Part shown: positions 1-7,703 of the stretch, one piece after another | How positions within the stretch are numbered: the stretch's first letter is position 1 | Layout of the letters: each line of letters begins with the position of its first letter | NCBI RefSeq assembly: GCF_014646335.1 | Contig: NZ_BMNG01000007.1 | Span: forward strand, 366,894-430,893 | Reading direction: 5' to 3' | DNA length: 64,000 bases | Origin: Streptomyces lasiicapitis | GTDB taxonomy: Bacteria; Actinomycetota; Actinomycetes; Streptomycetales; Streptomycetaceae | Translations under genes and position numbers: made by a program | The notes under the pieces: model-generated | Database searches by the model: none | What the model was told of the DNA's origin: nothing | Seen by the model: the letters and a program-made list of their open reading frames with translations, nothing else

Positions 1-127
1 CCCGTCTCCGGGGCGGCTCCGCCGCCGTCGCCTGGCTGAGTGGCTGGATCGGTGGCTGGCTGGATTCTGCACCAGCTTCGCGCGGTGCGTCCGGCATTCG
101 CCTGGCGGCAGATTTCAGCCGAACGGC

Positions 128-550
128 TCACTTCACCTGCTGGATGCGGATCATGTTGCCCGAGGGGTCGCGGACTGCGCAGTCGCGAACGCCGTACGGC
201 TGGTCGGTCGGCTCCTGGACGACCTCGACGACGTCGGCGGCCTGGAGCGTCTCGAAGGTGGCGTCGACGTCGGCGGTGGCCAGGACCGTGCCGCCGTAGG
301 TGCCCTTGGCCATCATTTCGGCGATGACGCGGCGCTCGTCGTCGGTGATGCCGGGGTCGGCGCCGGGGGGCGTCAGGACGAGGGAGGTGCCGGGCTGGTC
401 GACGGGGCCGACCGTGATCCAGCGCATCCCCTCGTACCCGACGTCGTTGCGGACCTCGAAGCCGAGGGCGTCGCGGTAGAAGGCCAGGGCGGCCTCCGGG
501 TCGTTGTGCGGCAGGAAGCTCGCGTGCAGTGTGATGTCCATGTCCGTCAC
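128..550 (-). CDS. VOC (glyoxalase/bleomycin-resistance fold) family protein
   Basis: This 140-residue protein has the length and pattern of a single-chain VOC protein with two beta-alpha-beta-beta-beta units. An early PEAALAFYRDALGF segment (near residues 17-30) is the usual first repeat, and the C-terminal RDPSGNMIRIQQ is the usual second-repeat metal-site strand. The GTG start at 550 lies one base beyond the stop of the AraC-type gene at 552, so the pair is probably translationally coupled; an in-frame ATG at 541 is the alternative start. The ligand is unknown: VOC proteins include dioxygenases, isomerases and drug-binding proteins. The adjacent regulator suggests a small two-gene response unit. 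The family assignment is secure and the function is not. Confidence 0.85.
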   Translation of the reverse strand: MTDMDITLHASFLPHNDPEAALAFYRDALGFEVRNDVGYEGMRWITVGPVDQPGTSLVLTPPGADPGITDDERRVIAEMMAKGTYGGTVLATADVDATFETLQAADVVEVVQEPTDQPYGVRDCAVRDPSGNMIRIQQVK

Positions 551-551
551 G

Positions 552-995
552 CTAATCGCGGCTCTGGGACCGTGCTTCTTGATTCCTGACCGGTCTGGTC
601 ACCTGCTTCGCGACGCAGGCCGGGATGCCCGCGGTCGCGCTCGCCGCCTGGCGCCGGTAGGCGCTGGGGGGCATGCCGACGAGCTCGGTGAAGCGGGTGC
701 TGAAGGTCCCCAGGGACGAGCAGCCGACCTCGAAACAGACCTCCGTGACGCTGAGGTCGCCGCGGCGCAGCAGCGTCATCGCGCGCTCGATGCGCCGCGT
801 CATGAGGTAGCTGTACGGCGACTCGCCGTACGCGGCCCGGAACTCGCGGCTGAGGTGCCCGGCCGACATGTTCGCGCCGCGGGCGAGCGCCTCGACGTCC
901 AGCGGCTGCGCGTACTCACGGTCGATCCGGTCGCGGACGCGGCGCAGCCTGGCGAGGTCACGCAGCCGCTGCTCCGGGTCGGGTCTGCTGGTCAC
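552..995 (-). CDS. AraC-family transcriptional regulator (DNA-binding domain only)
   Basis: A protein of about 147 residues that is almost only the AraC/XylS DNA-binding domain. It has two helix-turn-helix units, one around LDVEALARGANMSAGHLSR and one around VTEVCFEVGCSSLGTFSTRF, ending with the typical PSAYRR. There is no sensory N-terminal domain, so it probably answers to redox, abundance or partner proteins rather than a bound sugar. The open frame extends back to 1082, but I place the start at GTG 995. On the minus strand a TACGAT -10-like hexamer ends exactly 7 nt before that GTG, the geometry of a leaderless transcript. It is coupled to the downstream VOC gene, which is the obvious target. 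Confidence 0.8.
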   Translation of the reverse strand: MTSRPDPEQRLRDLARLRRVRDRIDREYAQPLDVEALARGANMSAGHLSREFRAAYGESPYSYLMTRRIERAMTLLRRGDLSVTEVCFEVGCSSLGTFSTRFTELVGMPPSAYRRQAASATAGIPACVAKQVTRPVRNQEARSQSRD

Positions 996-1157
996 GTACG
1001 CGATCGTACGCCCGAGCGGTCGGACCGGGTCGGGGAACGGCGGCATGATCGGATCCGGGGCGCCCGGGCATAGCATCCCCACTCACGGCCCGCCGGATCC
1101 GCCACGACCGGGACCCGGCCGGCCACGCCACGCAGACGAGAGGCATGAGGCACACGC

Positions 1158-1829
1158 ATGAAGGCGATCATTTTCGGCGCGACCGGCATGGTCGGCCAGG
1201 GCGTCCTGCGGGAGTGCCTGCGCGACCCGGCCGTCACGGACGTCCTGGTGGTCGGCCGGACCCGGATCGACGCGGAGCACCCGAAGCTGAAGCAGCTCGT
1301 CCACCGGGACCTGGCCGAACTGATGGCGCGGGACGACACCCAGGAGCAGATGTCCGGCTACGACGCCTGCTTCTTCAACCTCGGCGTCTCCTCGTTCCGC
1401 ATGACGGAGGACGACTACCGCCGCGTCACCTACGACCTCACCCTGACGGTGGCGCGCGCCCTGTCCGCCTGGAACCCCGGCCTGACCTTCGTCTACGTGT
1501 CCGGGCGTGGCACCGACAGCACGGAGAAGGGCCGGGTCATGTGGGCCCGCGTCAAGGGCAGGACGGAGAACGACCTGCTCGCCCTGCCGATGAACACCTA
1601 TCTCTTCCGTCCGGGCTACATCCAGCCGCTGCACGGCATCAGGTCCAAGACCCGTCTCTACCGCGCCCTGTACGTCGTGGCCGTGCCCCTCTTCCCCGTC
1701 ATCCGCCGTCTGGCGCCGGAGCAGGTCACCACCACCGAACAGCTGGGCCGCGCGATGATCAACGTCGCCACGGACGGGGCACCCGTCTCCCACCTGGAAA
1801 CCAAGGACATCAACAAAGCCGCAGCGTGA
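1158..1829 (+). CDS. NAD(P)-binding Rossmann-fold epimerase/dehydratase-like protein
   Basis: The 223-residue protein opens with an extended-SDR nucleotide-binding loop: IIFGATGMVGQGV is a GxxGxxG variant at residues 4-16. It resembles the atypical SDRs related to HTATIP2/TIP30 and NmrA, which are often sensors or small reductases. A VYVSGRGTDS strand near residue 115 is where the SDR Ser/Tyr site would be, but I do not see a clean YxxxK. Catalysis is therefore uncertain. ATG 1158 has a purine-rich GAGGCA stretch about 6 nt upstream. The gene is divergent from the AraC regulator at 995 and looks monocistronic. Confidence 0.75.
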   Translation: MKAIIFGATGMVGQGVLRECLRDPAVTDVLVVGRTRIDAEHPKLKQLVHRDLAELMARDDTQEQMSGYDACFFNLGVSSFRMTEDDYRRVTYDLTLTVARALSAWNPGLTFVYVSGRGTDSTEKGRVMWARVKGRTENDLLALPMNTYLFRPGYIQPLHGIRSKTRLYRALYVVAVPLFPVIRRLAPEQVTTTEQLGRAMINVATDGAPVSHLETKDINKAAA

Positions 1830-1928
1830 CAGTCGGCCGCCGTGTCCCCCTGGCCATTTCCACCGTAACTCGCGGGGCAAGGGAAAAACGTCAGTCCGCA
1901 GCGCGATCTTCAACTGTCCTGAAGCCGC

Positions 1929-1941
1929 TAGCGTTTTGGGC
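1929..1941 (+). promoter_or_regulatory. Leaderless -10 element for the alpha/beta hydrolase
   Basis: A TAGCGT hexamer at 1929-1934 is followed by exactly 7 nt and then ATG 1942. No Shine-Dalgarno sequence is present between them. In actinomycetes a TAnnnT hexamer 6-8 nt before the start codon is the usual sign that transcription begins at the start codon itself. Confidence 0.5.
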
Positions 1942-2835
1942 ATGGCTGAACTGAAAGCGCGACTTGTCGGCCCGTCCGGGATCGAGATCGCCTACGAACG
2001 TTTCGGTGCGCCCGATGCTCCGCCGGTCCTCCTGATCATGGGAGCGGGCGCGCAAATGATCAATTGGCCGGAGGGGTTCTGCGAAGCGTTGGTGGGCCAC
2101 GGCCTGCACGTGGTCCGCTTCGACACGCGCGACAGCGGTCGGTCGACGCACTTCCCCGACGCGCCCGTGCCGGATTTCGCGGCGGCCCTGGCCGGTGACC
2201 TCTCCACGGCCTCGTACACGCTCTCCGACATGGCGGCCGACACCGTCGGCCTGCTCGACGCGCTCGGTCTCACCGACGTGCACCTCGTCGGCTCGTCCAT
2301 GGGCGGGATGATCGCGCAGTTGGTCGCCGTCGAACATCCGGACCGGGTGCGCTCGCTGACGTCGATGATGTCCACGACCGGGGAGCCCGGTGTCGGCGAG
2401 GCCGATTTCTCGGTGTTCGCCGACCTGGGAGGACCGCCCGACGAGCGGGAGGCGTTCGTCGACTGGCAGACGCGCGCGCTGCGCCTCGCCGCTTCCCCGG
2501 GGTACGAGTTCGACGCGGCCACCACGGCCGAGCGGGCCGGACGGATCTTCGACCGGGGGTACGACGCCCTCGGCATCCAGCGGCAGGGCCTCGCGGTCGT
2601 GGCGACGGGCGACCGCACCGCACGGCTGCGCTCGCTGCGGGTGCCCACGCTGGTGCTGCACGGCGACTCCGACATCGTGTGCGACGTCGGTGGCGGCCGG
2701 GCCACCGCGGCCGCCGTCCCCGGCGCCGAACTCGTGATCCTGGAAGGGATGGGCCACCACCTGCCCAGGGAGTTGTGGCCCGAGGTCGCTACACGCATCG
2801 CGGCGCTCGTCCACCGCGTCGAGGAAGGCCGATGA
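1942..2835 (+). CDS. Alpha/beta-fold hydrolase
   Basis: A protein of about 297 residues with the alpha/beta hydrolase layout. The oxyanion-loop strand VLLIMGAG is near residue 28. The nucleophile elbow GSSMGG is near residue 117, in LVGSSMGGMIAQL. A late acidic strand is VLHGDSDIVCD, and the catalytic histidine falls in GMGHHLP. The RDSGRS motif after strand 4 is typical of the aclacinomycin methylesterase/epoxide-hydrolase-like branch. The substrate is unknown. I chose ATG 1942 over the in-frame TTG 1936 because of the leaderless -10 spacing. Downstream it faces a second, convergent hydrolase gene (2864) that is not closely similar. Confidence 0.85.
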   Translation: MAELKARLVGPSGIEIAYERFGAPDAPPVLLIMGAGAQMINWPEGFCEALVGHGLHVVRFDTRDSGRSTHFPDAPVPDFAAALAGDLSTASYTLSDMAADTVGLLDALGLTDVHLVGSSMGGMIAQLVAVEHPDRVRSLTSMMSTTGEPGVGEADFSVFADLGGPPDEREAFVDWQTRALRLAASPGYEFDAATTAERAGRIFDRGYDALGIQRQGLAVVATGDRTARLRSLRVPTLVLHGDSDIVCDVGGGRATAAAVPGAELVILEGMGHHLPRELWPEVATRIAALVHRVEEGR

Positions 2836-2863
2836 CTGAGGTGGGCGCTCCTTCAGCGGCGGG

Positions 2864-3655
2864 TCATGTGGCGGCGTGGGCGTACGGGGCCATGCGGGCC
2901 AGCGCCGCGCGCAGCGCGGTGTTGAACTCGACGGGGCGTTCCTGGTGCGGGAGGTGTCCGGCGCCGGCGATGACGTCGACCTCGGCGCCGGGTGTGAGCG
3001 CGGCGCAGGTCCGGGACACTTCCAGGGGGATCTCGGTGTCCAGCTCACCGTGCAGGTAGTGGACCGGCACGCGCAGTCCAGGGAGGTCCGGCCGTGGGTC
3101 GTACTGGCCGAGGGAGCGGAAGTGCTGGTCGATGTGGACGCCGGAGTCGAGGATCTGGCGGACCGTCCAGTCGATCAGTGCGGGCGAGGTGCCGGGTGCG
3201 TACCACTGCGGCACCCATCCGGCGAGCGTCCCGGCCCGATCGCGGTGCAGGTCGTCGGCCAGCTCGGCCAGCGGCAGCCCCGTCGACGCCCAGTACGCCG
3301 TCCCGTCCACCGGGATCAAGCCGCCCAGCAACTCGGGCCTCCGCAGCGCCAGTTCGGTGCCGAAGATCGCGCCGATCGACGAGCCGACGACCACCGGCCG
3401 GTCGAGGCGCAGTACGTCGATCAGCGCCACCAGGTCGTCCACCACCCCGGCGAGGGTGTTGCCGAGGACGGGCCGGGACGAGCGCCCGCAGCCCCGCCAG
3501 TCGACGGTGACGACCCGGTGGTCCCGGGTGAAGTCGGGCAGTTGGGCGCCCCAGGTCCGGCCGCTGGTCCCCCAGCCGTGCAGGAACAGCAGCGCCGGGC
3601 CGGTCCCCTCGTCCTCGTAGTAGAGGGTGGTGTCGTTGACGTCCAGGTAGGGCAT
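2864..3655 (-). CDS. Alpha/beta-fold hydrolase
   Basis: A 263-residue hydrolase. The oxyanion motif FLHGWGTSGRTW is near residue 26, the nucleophile is in VVGSSIGAIFG (Ser near 91), and the C-terminal histidine is in AGAGHLPHQERP, where HQ-x-RP is typical of haloperoxidase/lactonase-like hydrolases. The open frame reaches 3739, but ATG 3655 is preceded by a good GGAAGG ribosome site and begins the conserved MPYLDVNDTTLYYED segment. It is divergent from the LysR gene at 3858, so it is the most likely target of that regulator. Confidence 0.85.
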   Translation of the reverse strand: MPYLDVNDTTLYYEDEGTGPALLFLHGWGTSGRTWGAQLPDFTRDHRVVTVDWRGCGRSSRPVLGNTLAGVVDDLVALIDVLRLDRPVVVGSSIGAIFGTELALRRPELLGGLIPVDGTAYWASTGLPLAELADDLHRDRAGTLAGWVPQWYAPGTSPALIDWTVRQILDSGVHIDQHFRSLGQYDPRPDLPGLRVPVHYLHGELDTEIPLEVSRTCAALTPGAEVDVIAGAGHLPHQERPVEFNTALRAALARMAPYAHAAT

Positions 3656-3772
3656 GACGGCTTCCTTCCGCCTCGTGGGCCTTGCGGACCGCGCGGTTCG
3701 TGATGCCTCCAGCCAACCGTGATCACCGCCGCCGACCAATGATCGATCCGCGTCTACACTGATCGCGAACGG

Positions 3773-3827
3773 TGATCAATGCCCGCCACGGCGGACAGGG
3801 CGATCAATGCCTGTCACAGCGGGCAGG
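3773..3827. repeat. Two 27-bp imperfect direct repeats in the LysR/hydrolase intergenic region
   Basis: Copies at 3773-3799 and 3801-3827 match at 22 of 27 positions and share GATCAATGCC, then a CAC core, then GGCAGG-like ends. Further GATC-rich half sites (GATCAC, GATCGATC, TGATCGCG) lie just to the left at 3721-3766. The repeats sit 31 bp before the LysR start codon and between two divergent genes, which is where a LysR regulator would bind. The function is inferred from position only. Confidence 0.6.
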
Positions 3828-3857
3828 AGCAGGAAGCGGACAGGAAGACCCGGGACC

Positions 3858-4754
3858 ATGGAGCTGCGTCAGCTGCGCTACTTCCTCACGGTGGCGGAGG
3901 AGTTGCACTTCGGCCGTGCCGCCGAGCGGCTGCACATCGTGCAGTCCGCGGTCAGCCAGCAGCTCCGTCGGCTCGAACGCGAGCTGGACGCCGAGCTGTT
4001 CACCCGCTCCACCCGCGTCGTCCGCCTCACCGAGGCCGGCCACCGCCTCCTGCCGTACGCCAGGGAGATGCTCGCCCTCCAGGCGCGCGCCCGGGAGGCC
4101 GTCGACGAACTGCGCGCCGAACAGTCCGCGACGGTACGTCTCGGCACCAGCTCCGGCCTCGGCGCCCGGCTGGACTCCGTACTCACGGCCTTCACCAGGC
4201 GCACCGGCCACGCCCAGTTGGAGCTCGTCACCAGCAGCACCGAGGAACGTCTGGCGCAGGTGCGGTCCGGTGACCTGGACGCGGCTCTGCTGCGCGGCGA
4301 ACGTACCGAACCCGGCCTTGAGTTCCTGCCGCTGTGGCAGGACCCGCTGGTGGCGGCGCTGCCCGCGGGCCACGAGCTCGCCGCGCGGCAGACCGTCGAG
4401 CTGGCCCGGCTCGCGGACCTGCCGCTGCGGCTCGCCGCCCGCTCCCGCAACCCAGCGCTGCACGACCTGGTGATGGTGTCCTGCCGGGCCGCCGGGTACA
4501 CGCCCGTCCTGGGCCCGGAGTTCACCAACGACCAGGACACCCTCGCCGCCATCGGCCACGGCAGACCGTCCTGGACGGTCTTCTACGCCCCGCACGCCGA
4601 TCAACTCCCCGTTCCCGGCGTGGTGTTCCGCCCCCTGAGCGACCCGGAGCCCGTCATGCGGACCTACCTCGCGGTGCGCAGCGGTCCGCCGCGGGCGGCG
4701 CTGCGTGACCTGATCGAATCCTGCTACGAGGCGGTCGACGGGGCCCCGACGTAG
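3858..4754 (+). CDS. LysR-family transcriptional regulator
   Basis: A 298-residue LTTR of normal length. The N-terminal winged helix is textbook: MELRQLRYFLTVAEELHFGR begins the protein, and SAVSQQLRRLERELDAELF follows near residue 34. The rest (residues 90-298) is the periplasmic-binding-protein-like effector domain. The open frame begins at 3807, but the family always begins close to MELRQLRYF, so ATG 3858 is chosen. It is transcribed away from the alpha/beta hydrolase at 3655, across a region with two direct repeats, the classic autoregulated LTTR arrangement. The effector is unknown. Confidence 0.92.
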   Translation: MELRQLRYFLTVAEELHFGRAAERLHIVQSAVSQQLRRLERELDAELFTRSTRVVRLTEAGHRLLPYAREMLALQARAREAVDELRAEQSATVRLGTSSGLGARLDSVLTAFTRRTGHAQLELVTSSTEERLAQVRSGDLDAALLRGERTEPGLEFLPLWQDPLVAALPAGHELAARQTVELARLADLPLRLAARSRNPALHDLVMVSCRAAGYTPVLGPEFTNDQDTLAAIGHGRPSWTVFYAPHADQLPVPGVVFRPLSDPEPVMRTYLAVRSGPPRAALRDLIESCYEAVDGAPT

Positions 4755-4790
4755 GAGTCGGAACCCCGACGTGGGGCCGCGTCGTCCGCT

Positions 4791-5657
4791 TCAGCCCTGT
4801 TCCCGCTCCACCGGAAGCCACAGTTCGGCGTCGGCCTCGGTCCTGTCGTCCGACAGGCGGGTGCGCAGGATCTCCGGGCCGGGGCGGCTGCGGTACGGGT
4901 TGGACGGGAACCACTCCGTGAACACGTCCCGCCACAACTCCTGGATGGCCTGCGGGGCCGGCCCGGAGGTGGTGAACACCGCCCAGGAACCGGCCGGGAC
5001 AGGCAGCACCGCGGTGCCTTCGGGGGCGTCCGCCGACGTGATCACCCCCTGGTAGTAGTCGAGCTCCGTGCCTTCGGCGCGGCTCGGGTCCAGGTCGTCG
5101 CAGACCGCGAGCACTCCTTGCGGCGCCTGGTCCGACAGCTTCTCCAGGCTCTCCAGGGCCCGCGGATCGATCCCGCGGACGAAGTCGATGATCGCCTGGT
5201 TCGGCCCCCTGTGCACCAGTGGCACCCGGGTCTTGAAGCCGACGACGCTGAAGTCCGGCCTGTCCACTACGCGATAGCGCATGCTGCTGCTCCCTTCGAC
5301 GGTGAGGCGGAAGGTCAACCGGGGCTGGGAGACGAGTGCGGAGCCGTCGCGCCGGGCCTCGCCGGGGCCGACCCCGTGCATGGCACGGAACGCCCGCGCG
5401 AACGCCTCGCCCGAGCCGTAGCCGTAACGCACCGCGATCTCCAGGAGCGACTCGTTCCCCGCCAGCACCTCGGCACCCGCCACGGTCAGCCGGCGGCGCC
5501 GGACGTACTCCGACAGCGGCATGCCCGCGAGCGCGGAGAACATCCGGCGCAGGTGGTACTCCGAGGTGGCCGCGACGCGCGCGAGGTCGGCCACGTCGAT
5601 GCTCTGGTCGAGGCGGCGCTCGATGTGCTCCAGGGCCTGGTTGAGACGCTCCAGCAT
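4791..5657 (-). CDS. AraC-family regulator with C-terminal GyrI-like effector domain
   Basis: A 288-residue regulator. Residues 1-105 hold the double helix-turn-helix (LDQSIDVADLARVAATSEYH and SLLEIAVRYGYGSGEAFARA, with RAFRAMHG following). Residues from about 125 form a GyrI-like/Rob-type small-molecule-binding domain that ends in AELWLPVE. This Rob/SAV2435-like architecture senses amphipathic or cationic compounds in well-studied members. The frame is open back to 5993, but ATG 5657 has an AGGAAAGGGAGCGGGA ribosome site and starts the conserved MLERLNQALEHIE segment. It converges with the LysR gene. Confidence 0.88.
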   Translation of the reverse strand: MLERLNQALEHIERRLDQSIDVADLARVAATSEYHLRRMFSALAGMPLSEYVRRRRLTVAGAEVLAGNESLLEIAVRYGYGSGEAFARAFRAMHGVGPGEARRDGSALVSQPRLTFRLTVEGSSSMRYRVVDRPDFSVVGFKTRVPLVHRGPNQAIIDFVRGIDPRALESLEKLSDQAPQGVLAVCDDLDPSRAEGTELDYYQGVITSADAPEGTAVLPVPAGSWAVFTTSGPAPQAIQELWRDVFTEWFPSNPYRSRPGPEILRTRLSDDRTEADAELWLPVEREQG

Positions 5658-5790
5658 TCCCGCTCCCTTTCCTCTTTCCCGGTCCCCTTCCTCTTTCGCG
5701 ATCACCACGCTAGGCAGCGGGCACCCTGCCGGACCCGACATCCTGTGCCCGATCCGGTCGGGTACGTGCGCCGGACCACAGGTGTGCCGC

Positions 5791-6180
5791 TCAGGGGTGG
5801 CGGCTCGCGAGGACGCAGAACTCGTTCCCCTCCGGGTCGGCGAGCGTGACCCAGCTCTCGTCGCCGCTCTGGCCGACGTCGGCGTGCCGGGCTCCCAGGT
5901 CGAGCAGGCGGCGAACCTCTTCGTCCCGCTCCCTGTCGGTCGGGTTGACGTCCAGGTGGAGCCTGTTCTTGACGGTCTTGCCCTCGGGCACACGCGCGAA
6001 GGTCAACGTCGGCGGCACCGGGCCGGGTCGGCTCCTGCCTTCAGGCACGGCAGGCGAGCCGATGGTGACAAGTCCGTCTTCCTCGTCCTGCACCTCGTAC
6101 ACAAGGACCGCGCACCAGAACCGGGCGAGAGCGTGGGGATCGGCGCAGTCGATCGCGAGCTCGGTGAACTTGCTGGCCAT
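5791..6180 (-). CDS. VOC family protein (glyoxalase-like domain)
   Basis: A 129-residue glyoxalase-like protein with the SDPx-ALARFWCAVL type first strand and DPEGNEFCVL near the C-terminus, and a conserved NRLHLDVNPTDRERDEEVRRL centre. It is clearly a paralogue of the protein at 12719-13099, with the same DPEGNEFC end, the same HxDVN-TDR middle and similar length. It lies 9 bp after the TmrB-like gene and is probably co-transcribed with it. The ligand is unknown. Confidence 0.87.
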   Translation of the reverse strand: MASKFTELAIDCADPHALARFWCAVLVYEVQDEEDGLVTIGSPAVPEGRSRPGPVPPTLTFARVPEGKTVKNRLHLDVNPTDRERDEEVRRLLDLGARHADVGQSGDESWVTLADPEGNEFCVLASRHP

Positions 6181-6189
6181 GTCAGGACC

Positions 6190-6711
6190 TCAACTCTTGA
6201 CGGCCTCTGCGATGTGCTGGGCGGCCTGGGCGGGTGTGAGACGCGTGGTGTCGACGACCTCGGCCGCGCCGTGCAGCCATGTGCGGGCCGCCTCGGCGTA
6301 CGGCTTGAGGTATTGGAGACGGAACGGAGAGGGGCCGAGAACGGTGTCCCCCTCGATGCGGCTACGGAGGGTGTCCTGGTCGGCGTGGAGCACGAAGTGC
6401 CGTACGGGGACAGCATGTTGGGCGAGACCCTCGCTGATCTCGCGCCAGTACTCCTCGACCAGGACGGTCATGGGCATCACCAGAGTGCCGCCGGTGTAGT
6501 CGAGTACGCGGCGGGCGGTCTCGACGACGAGCGGCCGCCACGGCGGCCAGTCCTGGAAGTTGCCCGTCCAGGGCAGCCCCGGCGTGATGTCCATGAGTGT
6601 CTCGCCGACCTTCTCGGCGTCGAACACCCGTGAATCCGGGATCAGTTGCTGCACGAGCGCGCCGGTCGTCGTCTTGCCCGCGCCGTGGGTGCCGTTGAGC
6701 CATACGATCAT
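6190..6711 (-). CDS. TmrB-like P-loop ATP-binding protein
   Basis: A 173-residue P-loop protein. The start MIVWLNGTHGAGKTTTGAL contains a Walker A motif GTHGAGKT at residues 7-14. The following RVFDAEKVGETL, DWPPWRPLV and TLVMPMTVLVEEYWREI segments match the order of motifs I remember for TmrB, the Bacillus tunicamycin-resistance protein, and related small kinases. Members act in the cytoplasm. Some phosphorylate or sequester antibiotics, while most are uncharacterised. The ATG overlaps no other gene, and the VOC gene follows after 9 bp. Whether it gives resistance to a nucleoside antibiotic here is speculation. Confidence 0.7.
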   Translation of the reverse strand: MIVWLNGTHGAGKTTTGALVQQLIPDSRVFDAEKVGETLMDITPGLPWTGNFQDWPPWRPLVVETARRVLDYTGGTLVMPMTVLVEEYWREISEGLAQHAVPVRHFVLHADQDTLRSRIEGDTVLGPSPFRLQYLKPYAEAARTWLHGAAEVVDTTRLTPAQAAQHIAEAVKS

Positions 6712-6843
6712 GCGGCCCTACGCTAGCGCGCGGGCCGCGTCGATGAGGCGGTGCCGCCCGTCCCGCACGTGCCGTGACGCACCTGTTGCAGGAATCGTGG
6801 GCTCCGCCACAGCGGTCACGATCTGCACTGCTTGACTCGGCGG

Positions 6844-7326
6844 ATGGACCATTTCCTCCTCCTCGTGCCGCTGGTTCTGATCGGCCTGATCGCCGTCTTC
6901 GGTTTCGTCGGCTACGGCTGCGGCACGCTGGGCAGGATCGGCCTCCGTCAGGCCGACCGGGAGACATGGCTCCGGAGCTGTGCCGCCCTCCTCTGCGCGG
7001 CGGCGGCCGCCACGTACATCTGGGGCCTGCTCGGCGTGACCGGCGCGGTCGTCGAGGCGGAGGACGGCGGCACCGACTCGGCACCGATCCGGTCCTGTCG
7101 TACACCGGGCTGGCAGGAGCGGGAGGCGACCGCCGGCATCATCGACTACACGGTCGACTATGTGCCGCTCCGCTTCGTCTGCGAGACGAGTGACGGCGGC
7201 AGCTACGCGACCGACGCCGCTCCCGGTTACGTCAATCCGGCCGCGCTGGGTTTCGCGCTCGCAGCGCTGGGCGTCGGGGCTGCGGCTCGCTGGTCGAGGC
7301 AGCACGGGCCGTCCGATAGCGCGTGA
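6844..7326 (+). CDS. Predicted small membrane protein
   Basis: About 160 residues. Two hydrophobic segments lie near residues 4-27 and 45-67, then a soluble loop of about 70 residues with two cysteines (SCRTPGW and RFVCET), then a third hydrophobic segment near residues 130-148. The loop would probably face outside and may be disulfide-bonded. I do not recognise the family. ATG 6844 is preferred over the in-frame TTG 6832; neither has a strong ribosome site. Its 3-prime end overlaps the convergent gene 7232-7642 by 95 bp. Confidence 0.55.
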   Translation: MDHFLLLVPLVLIGLIAVFGFVGYGCGTLGRIGLRQADRETWLRSCAALLCAAAAATYIWGLLGVTGAVVEAEDGGTDSAPIRSCRTPGWQEREATAGIIDYTVDYVPLRFVCETSDGGSYATDAAPGYVNPAALGFALAALGVGAAARWSRQHGPSDSA

Positions 7327-7642
7327 TCAATGTGGTGAGTTGTGGGTTGAAGCCCTCCGCGGCCTCCAGGGCTGCTTCCGGCAGCGGGTCGTCCGGGGCG
7401 TAGCCGAGGGCCGGGTGGCCCGCGAGGTGGTCGCACAGGGCGTCGAGATGGTCCAGGAGGGCGGCATCGCGCGCCTGGTCGGGGGTGAGGGCGCGCAGCC
7501 ACGCGAAGCGCGCGGCGGGGGCGTCGGGGCGGGGCGGCAGGGCGCGGCGCAGGCTTCCGGCGCGCGCGGACAGGGTGTTCCACACCGGCACGCGCAGGAC
7601 TGCGACCAGGTCCCCGGGGGCGGCTTCCACGGTGGTGGTCAT
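7232..7642 (-). CDS. Hypothetical protein, 136 residues
   Basis: Not recognised. It is rich in alanine, leucine and proline with several predicted helices, including an acidic LLDHLDALCDHLAGH stretch near residues 62-76. There are no obvious motifs, signal or membrane segment, and the C-terminal 25 residues are basic and probably disordered. It has an ATG start and the same orientation as the P450 upstream (gap 61 bp), so it may be read from the P450 transcript. The C-terminal part overlaps the convergent membrane-protein gene. A real gene is likely but not certain. Confidence 0.5.
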   Translation of the reverse strand: MTTTVEAAPGDLVAVLRVPVWNTLSARAGSLRRALPPRPDAPAARFAWLRALTPDQARDAALLDHLDALCDHLAGHPALGYAPDDPLPEAALEAAEGFNPQLTTLITRYRTARAASTSEPQPRRPALRARNPARPD

Positions 7643-7703
7643 GTACTCACGCTCGCAGAAGGCACTGACATCGGCCCGCGCCCGGGGCGGCGAGTCAGGT
7701 GCG

